From Diphasiastrum complanatum (taxonomy: Eukaryota; Streptophyta; Lycopodiopsida; Lycopodiales; Lycopodiaceae), in assembly GCA_029204225.1 (NCBI GenBank), contig CM055097.1, positions 30,347,785 to 30,411,784 on the forward strand: a stretch of DNA of 64,000 nucleotides. Reading direction: 5' to 3'. Both the position numbers and the translations under genes were made by a program. Under the pieces are notes generated by a model that did not search any database, had not been told where the DNA came from, and worked only from the letters and a program-made list of their open reading frames with translations. Shown here piece by piece: positions 50,214-60,490 of this stretch (within the stretch, counting starts at the first letter, position 1; each line of letters opens with the position of its first letter).

Positions 50214-51353
50214 TCAAAACTTGCGTAATCGGTTGTCATTCACCGGAGTATCAAATCCACCCAAGTGCTCAAGAAGTACTATGCCATAGTTTAGGATTTT
50301 CTTCACTTTATACGGGCCTTCATCGGTAAACTTCAATTTTTCCTTGATCAGCTTGGTTTTGTATATCAATGTGAGATCTCCTGCTTTTAGATCTTTTTTG
50401 TGCAATCGACGATCGTGCCATGCCTTGCGGCGAGCTTTCTCTACTGCTAACACATGAACTGCCATCAATCGGGTTTCACATAATTTGTGCAACGCTTCAT
50501 GACGGAGTTGTAAAGACTTATCATCATTTAATCATTCCATTGCTGCTATGCGTAGAGATGGGATTAAAAATTCAATCGGCATGATAGCATCTTGACCATA
50601 AACCAGTTGAAAAGGTGTTTGATTTGTACTATTTTTGTAAGCAGTTCCGAATGCCCATAACGCTGCATACAGTTTATGTTTCCAATCAGACCGACTCGCT
50701 TCAACTATCTTTGTCATAATGGTGCAGAGAATCTTATTGGAAGATTCAGCTTGGCCATTCCCTCTGGGATAGTAGGGAGTACTAAATCTATGTATCACAA
50801 AAAAATCTTCCAGTAAACACTTTATTGTTTGATTAACAAAGTGTGTACCCCGATGACTGACAATCTCGATCGGACATCCAAATCTGATTATAATATTTTC
50901 ATAGAGAAACTTGACCGTAGACTTTGCATCAACAACTTTGACAGCTTTGGCTTCAACCCACTTGGTCATATACCCATTTTTCAAACAGTGCGTGCAATAA
51001 AACTGGATGCAAGGGTTCATAATTCTGTCGAGTAGGCCGCCATGCTCGCTGGCAAACATCACATGTCTGAATAAAATTTTTTGTGTTCTTATGAAGCGTA
51101 GGCCACCAACAACCTGATTGCAAAAGTTTGCGAACAGTAATATCTGTAGAGAATTGTCCTCCCCCATGCCATCATGTGAAAACATGATTAAATCTAGGAC
51201 TTCATGCGATAAAACACATCCACGATGATAAAATTGTCCTACAATCAATCGATAAGATTCAGCCTTATGAATCAATTGTCTCTTTTGTACCTTTGTCAAG
51301 GAGTCATTTGGTTGTCCTAGCATCAGGTACTCAACAATATATCCGCTGCTCAC
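50214..51353 (-). pseudogene. Ty3/gypsy integrase, catalytic Asp residues lost
   Basis: The frame 51353-50532 shows the core: YMTKWVEAKAVKVVDAKSTV, CPIEIVSHRGTHFVNQT, YYPRGNGQAESSNKIL, DWKHKLYAALWAFGTAYKNS, NQTPFQLVYGQDAIMPIEFL. The normal first Asp (DYFTKWVEA-type) is replaced within NGYMTKWVEA. The second (IVSDRGTHF-type) is His; only the Glu is kept. One stop separates it from the C-terminal domain (50492-50214; LKAGDLTLIYKTKLIKEKLK, DEGPYKVKKILNYGIVLL). The zinc-binding part is partly recognisable near 51090-51010. Confidence 0.88.
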
Positions 51354-51399
51354 TCAGGAGCTTCGACGTAGAACAATGCAGCATCTGGTAGTTCATCAT

Positions 51400-51829
51400 C
51401 CACTTTAGTGTTAACTGGTGCGGATTCGATTCATGAAACGTGATCGGCTAGATAACGTTGCTTGACCTTTCGAACCACAATTTGAAAGTCAAATTCAGTC
51501 AATAACAATAACCATCTTGCAATACGTCTAGTATTGCACGTCTTGTTTACCAAGTAAAGTAACGGTTGATGATCCGTATAAAATGCAAAGTGCATTTCCA
51601 TTGTAAGCTATTTGCTTGCAAATCGTATAGGATAATCCTTCTTATAATCACCTGGCTGCGTCAAAACTGATCCAATGGTGTATTTTGAGACATCTCTATG
51701 AACATGAAATTCTATCGTCCAATCTGGAGAATGTAGTATTGGTGCAGAAGCTAATGTTTTTTTTTAACTTTTCAAAGGCTTCTAACGCTCTACTGTCCAA
51801 ATAGGAACAACAGTCAGTTTGTATATAGG
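51400..51829 (-). pseudogene. Ty3/gypsy RNase H, broken
   Basis: Broken frames carry APILHSPDWTIEFHVHRDVS, TIGSVLTQPGDYKKDYPIRF, FYTDHQPLLYLVNKTCNTRR and ARWLLLLTEFDFQIVVRKVK in the right order. Three or more stops are present, and the usual catalytic Asp of the first block is His (HVHRDVS). Confidence 0.8.
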
Positions 51830-52911
51830 TCATGCTAAATCCACAAAGAAGATAATAAAAATACGATAGTAGTTCTCATGACTCATAAACACATAAACTC
51901 CACGAATCGTTGTTGGCGGTGGCAATTCCACAATAATCTTGATCTTAGAATAATCTGTGGCAATGCCAAGCCTTGATATCACATGTCCAAGCACAACTCC
52001 GTGGGAAATCCATATCTGGCATTTTTCTGGATTTAGAGAAATCTGATATTTGCGACATCTTTCAAATACTTTCTCCAATCAATCCAGGTGGTCTGTATCT
52101 ATACTATATGGACTCCTAGGTCATCCAAGTAAATTTCAAGAAATTTCCGTAGATAATCTTTAAAAGCAAATTGCATTACTCTTTGGAACGAACTTGGTGC
52201 ATTACAGAGTCCAAACGACATTACTTTGTAAGCATAGGTGTCCCATTCTGTTGCAAAAGCAGTTTTGTGGCAATCTGCAGGTGCAATCTTAACCTGGTTG
52301 TAACCACTAAATTCATCTGAGAAACTATAAGCTTCTGCTCCAGCAAGGCGATCCAAAATGCTTTCAGTAATAGGTAACGAAAAGTGATCCTTTCGCGTCA
52401 CTTTGCTCAACTCTTTGAGATTCACACAGATTCACAATTTCTCATTCTTCTTAGGAACAATGACAATCGGTGAGATCCATTCGGTATGCTCGATCTCATA
52501 AATGAAATCGGCGTCAAACAATCTCTGAAGCTCTTTCTTTATTAGGTCTGCAACATTAGGATTACAACGATAGAACTTTGTAACCTTTGGAATTGCATCA
52601 TGTACTAAAGGTATGGTATGTTCAATCACTGATGTCGGAATACCCTTTAGATCTTGATAAGTCCAAGCAAAGCAATCCTGATATTTAATAAGTAACATGC
52701 GGAGTGCTTGATATTGTTCAGGAGTAGGTTGTGATTCAACTTGTAAAATCTTTTTCGGTTCTCCTGGTTCAGCAAGATTCATTGGCTGTGTCCTAGTTGG
52801 GCCATCGTAAACCTCTTTTGATTTTGGCACATGTTCTTTAGGTTCACGATGCGCTTTAGGTAACATGATAACCACATCATTCAATGTATAACGTTTAAAA
52901 TGCTCGGGCAT
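51830..52911 (-). pseudogene. Ty3/gypsy reverse transcriptase, nearly continuous
   Basis: The frame 52911-52432 covers the N-terminal RT (QALRMLLIKYQDCFAWTYQD, YEIEHTEWISPIVIVPKKNE) and ends at one stop. The next frame 52425-52099 holds NLKELSKVTRKDHFSLPITE, DRLAGAEAYSFSDEFSGYNQ, SFGLCNAPSSFQRVMQFAFK and IYLDDLGV, so the YxDD box is intact. The thumb region follows in 52078-51830 (EKVFERCRKYQISLNPEKCQ, HGVVLGHVISRLGI). Only a few stops or shifts break it. Confidence 0.9.
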
Positions 52912-52917
52912 ATCATG

Positions 52918-53409
52918 CTAAACGGCATCCGCTTGTTCCTTTTCGAAAGGACTTGTCTTAGATCTTCGCATCGCCTTCTTAGCAGGAATTGATTGTGGAG
53001 GTGATGACTTTCGAGATGATGATGTCTTGCTAGAATTCTGACTTGTAGAATCATCCTCAACTTTTCCTTTGCCTTTATCTAGTAAGGGTGGCACATTCGC
53101 TGAATCAATCTTTTGAGGAGAATTTTCCCATTTCAGGATCATAGTATAATGTTGCTTAGCTTTTTTCTTTGTCATTGATCCTGTGATCCTATCTTCCTTC
53201 AATATAACTGCTTTAGGCGGTTTTATTGTTGGTTCGTCAGGAACATTATGTACTCCAAATCTGGTCGGATCCATATGATTGAGAATCTGCTCATCTGTAA
53301 GTCCTGCATTATCATCATAAGTCAAGGCATGACTCACAGGTATGAGATCATCTTCAATCGGATCTGGTATAGGTCTCGTTGATATCCAGGCTACATTCAA
53401 CACACACAA
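52918..53409 (-). pseudogene. Gag C-terminal or protease-flanking region of the gypsy element
   Basis: A 163-codon frame upstream of RT, rich in Lys, Ser and Pro (KGKGKVEDDSTSQNSSKTSS). It lacks the DTGA/DSGA protease motif and has no zinc knuckle. It matches the linker position before RT by location only. The element's remaining 5' part is missing. Confidence 0.5.
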
Positions 53410-53803
53410 ACTCTAATATTTGCTAGTTGTGGAAGTGAACATAAGACATAAAAAATGATAAGAGAGCAGCATCTAACAGAACAATAAGACAAAGTAGCAG
53501 AATACATACACATATATTATTTTGAACACAATAAGGCAATGGATTGATTCAAAAAATAAAGAATACAAGTTAGGAAAATGACAAGCACATGACAATTGCA
53601 ATAGAAAAAACATACTCAAAATTAGGTCTTAGTTTTGTAATGGTTATGATGATTTGATAACTTATTTTGGCTCTCTATTTAAGTCTAATTGATGTGATAA
53701 CATCTATAGTGTCTGCTGATTAATTACAATGATCATCCAATTTCGAATGCTTGTTTGCTTGATACATCATAATCAAAAATTATATGATCATTATAGAATA
53801 TGA

Positions 53804-53804
<1 letters not shown>
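53410..53804. other. Spacer, no gene seen
   Basis: AT-rich with no recognisable frame; the gag and 5' LTR expected for the neighbouring gypsy element are not visible here. Confidence 0.5.

Positions 53805-53892
<88 letters not shown>
53805..53892. repeat. (CA)n microsatellite
   Basis: An uninterrupted CA run of about 88 bases. Confidence 0.97.
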
Positions 53893-53893
<1 letters not shown>

Positions 53894-53999
53894 TCATAGA
53901 GACGTCGAGCTTTGCGTTTTGAGGTGGATCTTTTTGGTGATCAAGGTTGTCGCTATTCCATGTGAGTGGTAGTCGTGACTATCACTATTTGGACAAGTG

Positions 54000-54405
54000 A
54001 TGAGTGTGGCTACTGTCATTGTCAAAATAGTTGCACAATGCAGTAACTAGCTGATATAGGTGACTAACTTTGTTTAGAGTAGTACCATCATGTCAACAAG
54101 ATAGTCGACAATTTGTCAATTCCAATCGACGTCACATGGGATGGAGTTGAGTGTGATAAGGGTTTGAATGTTTGATTTGATAGTTGTTCGAATCAAATGT
54201 TCGAGCATTTGTCAGTTAATAGACTCAATACTTCTTTGATAGTTGGATCTTCCTTGATATTATGATTGTTGCATAGATACTGTCTTCGATTCTTGTGTAT
54301 TTTTGTAGAATGTGTGTAAATATGCCGCAACATGAATGAATCTAGATTAACAATGGGATTTAGGGAGAGAATGAATAAATTGAACACTGCCTAATCTGGA
54401 TTAAT
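54000..54405 (+). repeat. Old LTR-like direct repeat, left copy
   Basis: Matches 58625-59035 in the same orientation. Shared word order is GTCATTRTCAAAWTARTTGCACAATGCAG, CTAGCT..GATA..TGACTA, TTTAGAGTRGTA, TCGACAATTTGT, GATTC.CTTGTATTTT.GTAGA and CAACATGAATKAATCTAGATTAA..ATGGGATTTAGGGAGA, in pieces of under 20 bases each with intervening mismatches. Confidence 0.7.
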
Positions 54406-55821
54406 GAATGCCTTGATCTTCAGACTAAGTGATGCACAAAATATGTTGTGTGCATCAACTCTCAATGCCTTGGTGAATACATCTGTTGTCATGAATGAAA
54501 TCTAGAGTTGGCCGATAAGGCAATGACACTTTGATTATCACATAATAGAATTGTCGGAGCATATTGCTTTAGAGAGCAAATTCAAATTTAATGACATCTT
54601 AGCCAAAGCTTTTCCATTGTCAGTTGTTGTATGTTTGTTATTGCAGCTGGTAGCCAACATCAATATGAGAGATTCTTAACTTGTGGCATACAAAGGGCTA
54701 AGATTGAGAGTTGCATTATTTGAGCATAGAAAATACATTGATATATAAAAACCAATTTCAAGAAAATTTTGAAGGAGGTTGACTTTTAAAAATTTGACAT
54801 TGATTATTATGTAGGAAAATCAATGCTCATCAAAATATCTAGAGAAAACAAAATATTAAGTCTTCTAGTAATGTAAGATTCATTGACTCAATAAGGTAAT
54901 TCAATTAAGGTAGACAATATGTAAGATTCATTGATCTCAATTAAATAATCTAAAATGGTAGAAAGTTTTGATATTGTCACTTTAAAATTACTACATGCTT
55001 ACTAGGAGATATGAAGGTTATAGGTAATACTATGTTGAAATTATAAGAGAATAATCTTGGAGCAATTTTTTTCCCATAGAAGGCTTGTGAGAATTTTTTT
55101 CATCCTAAAGCTGGATATGAGTAGATTTGTGGACAGTTTGTTTGCTAACTTTTGACAATTTTAGTGACATATTCTATTATTTCAGAGATTCTAAGCGTTA
55201 AAGAGCCTTGAGTTGTGGAATTTTGATGTCAACAATCCTAAAGAAATGACCATCTTCCAAAAAATGTAGGATTCTAGGGTGAAGACAGTTCACAAGCATT
55301 GGCCCTAGTCCCAAATCATGATCTACTCATGCTACTACCATCTATCACATTGTGCCTTCAATGTGGTCATGATCACGTTTGGACTTTAACGGGGGTACTC
55401 TCTTTTCCAAACAAAGTATGTCATATCTTATACCATTCAATCCAATATGCTAGCCAAATTGAAAGGCAAAAAGGGGGGGAGGCTTTTGAACGTATTTGCA
55501 CCTTGCAAATTCAAAACTTAATTGTGAGTAGCAAATTGTGCCATGTGTGTTTAATTTAATTGGTATTCATGTGGTGTGATGGTTTATCTTACTTGAGTCG
55601 GGTCCTTGCTAGCATGTGGGCATAAATTTTCTAATTACAATCGGTATATATTTACCATATTGATCTAGCTGAATTTATCTTAATTTTATCATCCTACTAG
55701 CTAAAATTAACGTCAAATTTCATTAGTTAGAGGATATTAATCGACAAAGACAACCTTCTTCAAAGAGCAACAAGACTCCAAAAATATACATTTTAGAGGG
55801 AAACTCCATGGAAGTTTCTAA
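54406..55821. other. Intergenic, no gene recognised
   Basis: Short frames only. Faint copia-like text (AGVDASTLNALVNTSVVMNE-type composition near 54440-54600) is not enough for a call. Confidence 0.45.
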
Positions 55822-56160
55822 TGCTAGAAATTGGATAGCTCAGAGGCTGAGATTTCTCGGTGCATACAAATTACGTTTATCGAATTCAGGCAGATCAGGT
55901 CTACCTTACTTGATCACAGCTTCAAAGTCGCTAAATCTATGCAATCGATTCCATAGCCATGCACAAAATTATAGTGAATTAAATTTTAACTTTGTGGAAG
56001 CGTTGAACTAAATGAAATGATTAGAGAAAAAATCGAGCAGTGCTATCAGTCATACAAAACGATAAAATCTACAAAAACAATGAATCTGCAAGTAGGAATC
56101 AGTTTGAATATGCAATCACCTTACACAAACTAAATTGCTGGAACAATGATGGATTACTAT
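55822..56160 (-). repeat. LTR-like segment, inverted partner of 43604-43945
   Basis: The minus strand follows the same word order as the copy at 43604-43945 with many substitutions. A reading frame of 67 codons on the plus strand corresponds to a 69-codon frame on the minus strand of the other copy, but conservation of a frame between two LTR copies can be chance. Confidence 0.75.
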
Positions 56161-56439
56161 TGCTCTATTGATTAACATATCTGTCAAATTTTGCATGATT
56201 GTCACAAATGGCTAATAATCCACACTCTTCATGGTTGTCCCCGACACCTACCCATGCATTCTACTAAGTTAAAAAAATATTCTAAGCACTTGTCTAAATA
56301 TTGATTGTTTGACTCGATCCTTATAAGTTCGTTGTTTTTTCTTTTTTTGGGAGAGAAGTTCAATCACATTCGCTGTGTCTCCAACAAGGAGGTATCAAAG
56401 TAGGTTCAAATTATCTATTTGGATGAATCTAGGCCTACC
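56161..56439. other. Spacer, no gene seen
   Basis: AT-rich; a few words near 56390-56440 may belong to the copia RT that precedes the next feature. Confidence 0.4.
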
Positions 56440-56990
56440 ACATTGGAAAGCTTTATGAATACCATTGAGGTACATACAAGCCATTAAGCACTATGCTTTG
56501 TGTTACGATGGAAATTCAAAGGATGCATTAATCTTGAAAGCCTATTCTGACCCAGATTGGGCTGGAGACGTGGATACCAAAAAATCCTATGGCTACCTAT
56601 GCTTTCTTGCAAGAAGACCCATTTCATGGAACAGTTGAAAGTAGAAATGCATTTCTTTGTCCTCTACCAAGTGCAAATATGTTGCAGCCACCTCTACAGT
56701 CAAGGAAATTATTTGGCTTACAAGATTACTCCAGGATCTGAAATTTTAGTAGATTAGACCAACAATACTCCATTGCGACAATCAGCGCTAATAACTCTTT
56801 CTCTGAATCCATGAACTCACTCTAGAACTAAGCATATCGAAGTTTAATTTCATTTTCTAAGAGAGAAGGTTCAGAATAAGAATGTCAAATTAAGTTACTA
56901 TCAAGCTGATAATATGTTGGTTGATATTCTAACATAATCATTGTCTAAACTTAGTTAGTATGTTAACTTTTTATTCAAATTCCTAATAGT
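56440..56990 (+). pseudogene. copia RNase H remnant
   Basis: Frames in order: AIKHYALCYDGNSKDA, LKAYSDPDWAGDVDTKKSYG, RRPISWNS, CISLSSTKCKYVAATSTVKE, IIWLTRLLQDL, ILHCDNQ and SKFNFIF-like text. This order is diagnostic of the copia RNase H C-terminus. The usual STEAEY motif reads STKCKY, so a catalytic Glu is lost. The polypurine tract and an LTR start follow directly. Confidence 0.85.
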
Positions 56991-56995
56991 AAGCT

Positions 56996-57005
56996 TAAGG
57001 AGGAG
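56996..57005 (+). other. Polypurine tract of the copia remnant
   Basis: AAGGAGGAG immediately precedes TGTTGGAG, the classical copia arrangement. Confidence 0.8.
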
Positions 57006-57350
57006 TGTTGGAGTTTAATGTTACTCCTACTCACCTAACTCTATCTTTTGAGTACTCTTGTACATTGTAAATGCTCACTCTCTACAACAGCCTATAGAAC
57101 TGAATTGTTATTAGTGATAGTCTATAATTTTACACACATATTTGAACAATTTGCAAAAATACACAAATATTCAAAGCAGAGCAGTCCAAGACTCCACATT
57201 CGAGTTCAAAGTCAAGCTATCAACCAATGAACAATATCGAATTAACATGATCGCCACTATCGACTATGGGTAGTCGACACTGTCGACTGTCCACTATTGG
57301 CATTGTAGAAGTATTGACACTATTTAAATATTGATTGTTGAATGGTGACA
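57006..57350 (+). mobile_element. 3' LTR (start) of the copia remnant
   Basis: Begins TGTTGGAGTTTAATG after the polypurine tract. The right edge was not located. CGACTATGGGTAGTCGACAC and CGACTGTC words near 57255-57290 may lie in or just beyond it. Confidence 0.6.
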
Positions 57351-58049
57351 ACTATCAAATGGTATCACTCAAAATGGAGCTCTTTCTCTACCAAATCTAA
57401 AATAGAATATACATGTCACCATTCAAACATGCCATTGTATAGTAACAATAATTGCTCACTCATGTCTGTATAACTACTCACTATCACGCCTATCACATGC
57501 AGTTCAACTTAGACTCTTCTTGTAAACACTTACATTGTGTCTAACACACCAGTCCACAAGAATGAATTAGACGACAATATCCTCCAAAGTGAATTAATAT
57601 ACATGAAAAATATATGAATGGTACAGAAAAATAATAAAAAACTAGTCTAATGAGATAATGAATTATAAGAGAGAGATTACCATTCATAATAGTGAAAAAC
57701 TCTAGAATACTGTTGAACAATCTCTTGAGGATATGAAGCTCCATGATTGCTCATCTTCTTGGATCATGACACAAAGTATTGCCACTTTCGTATCATCACG
57801 GATGACAATAAGAGCTACTGCTTGGTTGGCTTGAAGGTCTTTTGTCAACATAATAAATTATGTGGACAAACTCTTATAGTACTCCACACACTTCCTTTGA
57901 AGTCCTTAGATGATGAGGGTATCAATTGAACTCATTGGAAGATGCCATACAGATGTGTCTATGATCAAACGATGGTTGTCTCTTTTAAGTGAGATAAAAA
58001 AAAAATTCAATAAATTTTTGACCATGACGAGTTAGAACCTATGACATCA
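57351..58049. other. Spacer, no clear gene
   Basis: AT-rich. From about 57740 plus-strand sequence may be degraded gypsy pol leading into the integrase, but no conserved block was identified. Confidence 0.4.
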
Positions 58050-58545
58050 AGTATACATCATATGTTATATTTGATACAAAGGGACTTCTATTGGCCAAAA
58101 TTAAAACATTTTATAGAATCTTATGTGTTACATTGTGACGAGTGCCAACATAATAATTTGAACACTTAAAGGTCGGAGATTTATTGCATCCCTACTAAGT
58201 GGTGGGATAGTATATCAATGGATGTTATAGTTGGTTTACCACATATGAATAAAGAAAATGATGCTATTTGGATCATAGTTGACTAGTTAACAAAATTAGC
58301 TATGTTCATTATGATAAAAACTACAGTGAAAGCATCTAAATTAGCTCAAATATTTATGTCTATTTATATTATATGGATTGCCTTCAAGTATTGTGAATGA
58401 TCGTGACCCGATGCTCACAAGATGGTTGATAGTAGTATTTAATACGTTAGAAACTTCCTTGAGCATGGGTTCATCAACCAATTATCCAAATCCTGATGGT
58501 TAGATAGAAAGAACTAATCACACAATGGAATGCCTTGTAAGAGAA
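58050..58545 (+). pseudogene. Ty3/gypsy integrase remnant
   Basis: Blocks: RDFYWPKLKHFIESYVLHCD with the CDEC zinc pair, IYCIPTKWWDSISMDVIVGL, ENDAIWIIVD, LTKLAMFIMIKTTVKASKLA, IVNDRDPMLTRW and IERTNHTMECLV. The two core Asp residues and the Glu are recognisable. Stops and shifts are frequent. An LTR-like direct repeat begins within 100 bp downstream. Confidence 0.85.
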
Positions 58546-58624
58546 AGCCTTATGAGCTTCTAGTATGTTACTTATGGGCCTTTTATGAGTTCCTTACAAG
58601 TTATTTGTAGGCTCTTTACGTGTT

Positions 58625-59035
58625 CCTTACAAGGAGCGATCATAGCTATAGTCATTATCAAATTAATTGCACAATGCAGATGCTAGTTTAGATAAGTAAC
58701 TAGCTTAATTTAGAGTGGTATCATGCTAGTTGAAACAATCGACAATTTTGTTGATTTGAGCTGGAGTTGAAACGGTTTGTCAATTTGAATTGGATTTGAA
58801 ACAGTGACAATTGTCGATTCGAGTTAGAGTCAAAACAGTCGACAATTTGTCTATGATAGTTCGATTGTCGAGACTCCCTCGGTAGTTTGACTTGACAATT
58901 TGACTGTTGCGTAGATATTTGTTTGTGATTCCCTTGTATTTTAGTAGACTGTGTAACAATGCGAGTAAATAGCAGCAACATGAATTAATCTAGATTAAAT
59001 ATGGGATTTAGGGAGACAAGTAATAAATCCAACAC
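58625..59035 (+). repeat. Old LTR-like direct repeat, right copy
   Basis: Right partner of 54000-54405 in the same orientation. Its position after a gypsy integrase fits a 3' LTR. Both copies contain several TCGACAATTTGT-type words. Confidence 0.7.
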
Positions 59036-60299
59036 GTGGTTTGAGAAAACATCTATTTTTTCTATTGTGATTTCACATTATCCATTACTTTATCTATGGA
59101 AAACTAGTGAGGTAAGTAGTTTTACCATAAGGACTCAACAAATTACATGTCTAAAATCTAAGAAGAACCAAAATCTATATCTCATGCATGTTCATGCTCT
59201 AGTGGGTTTATATTTATCCTTCTATTTGTGCATTATGTTACTCCTTGCAAGAGTGTAAGCATTTCAAAAATGTAACTACTCTATCTCCCTCTCTAAATGA
59301 GAGCACATGCTTCTCAAAATCAACATCAAAAGATTTGTTAAATAACCATTCACCACCTAGAAGTATGTCTATGCATGCTGAATCTAAAACATGAAAATCA
59401 ACTAGTTTTTATAGTCTTAAATCAAAACTAAGAGCTTTGGTACTTTGACTTCTCAAATCTCCAACTATGCTTCTAAAGCTGGATATAACTTATATCTATG
59501 ATTGCTGTGGCTTTAATTTTTCTAGATTGAGTTTCTACACAAGATGAGAATTAATAAAATTATGAGTTGAACCATTGCCCACTAGGATACTAATTCATTA
59601 TGCCTATCAAATGAAATCAATTCTACTAAAGAAACATTCCATTCATAATCAATTAGGTCAATTTCCAGTTTTAGATTTAATTAAACATCTCAATCACTTG
59701 AGATGCTTTCATTCTACATAGTCTCATAACATGTCCATGCTTATTGAAAATTAAATAAAGATTCAATTTTGGCCATTTGATTCAGCTCAACAAAATATTT
59801 GATTTGAGTTTTCTCATGAACTCATCTCTTTCTTTTCTTTGGTCTAGATGTCAATGAAGTAGTTTTAAATTTCTTCTAGGATGCCACCATTGGGGAATCA
59901 TTGGCTTTCATGATTTGCATAAATATTATCAAAAGATTGAAGCACATTTCACCTATATTTGTTTCTAATAATCCATTGGAAAATCTAGGATGAGGTACCA
60001 GAGAGCCTATTTAGAATTGAATGATGGAACCTTATTCTATAAATCCATATATTTTTGAAAATAAGAGCTCAAACTCTTTGTCCCCATTTTACAGTTGATA
60101 AATTTATATTAGTAATCTGAATAATTTGCAACCACAAATGACCTTTTGAATGTTTCCATGAGTTCTTTCCACATAGAGGATTTAGATTGTAGATAATGTC
60201 ATCATGACATAGACTTAATATGGTAATACAAAACCACAAGTTTTAGTTTTTTGTCTGTAGAAATCCCATATAGACTGAAGTAACTATTCCATTTTGTCA
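59036..60299. other. Intergenic, no gene recognised
   Basis: AT-rich spacer. Only short frames, none with recognised similarity. Confidence 0.5.
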
Positions 60300-60490
60300 A
60301 TTAGTCATCCACGACCACATGTGATCCTCCTAGGTTTTGAAAATACATAGTAGATGGTCAATTTTGATCCTCTTGAGTTTGAAAACACGTAGTAGATGGC
60401 CGAGTCTGATCCACCATGGGTTTTGAAGATGCGATTGTATGATTAACTCGTGGGCGAGTCTGATCTTCCTGGGTTTTGAGAATATGATTG
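60300..60490 (+). repeat. Short degenerate tandem repeat, period about 50-60 bp
   Basis: The order GGTTTTGAAAAT, then AGTAGATGG or CTCGTGGGCG, then CGAGTCTGATC, then TCC..GGTTTTGA recurs about four times. Spacing varies from 45 to 60 bp. Confidence 0.7.

Larger units (their letters stand above)
50214..53409 (-). mobile_element. Ty3/gypsy gag-pol remnant
   Basis: Minus-strand order is gag/protease-side region, RT, RNase H, integrase. LTRs, primer site and a recognisable gag core were not found. The RT is closely related to the remnant at 9922-10790, whose element uses a TGGCGC-type primer site, so the same lineage is likely for this one. The extra frame at 47833-49600 follows on the same strand. 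Confidence 0.88.

Noticed and set aside
50829-51035. Plus-strand frames opposite the gypsy integrase and RT (50829-51035 and similar)
   Set aside because: They are antisense shadows of clearly conserved minus-strand pol blocks.
43761-56011. Matching 67- and 69-codon frames in the two inverted repeats as a conserved small protein
   Set aside because: The frames run opposite to the LTR orientation implied by the primer sites, have no known homology, and short open frames in repeat copies are expected by chance.
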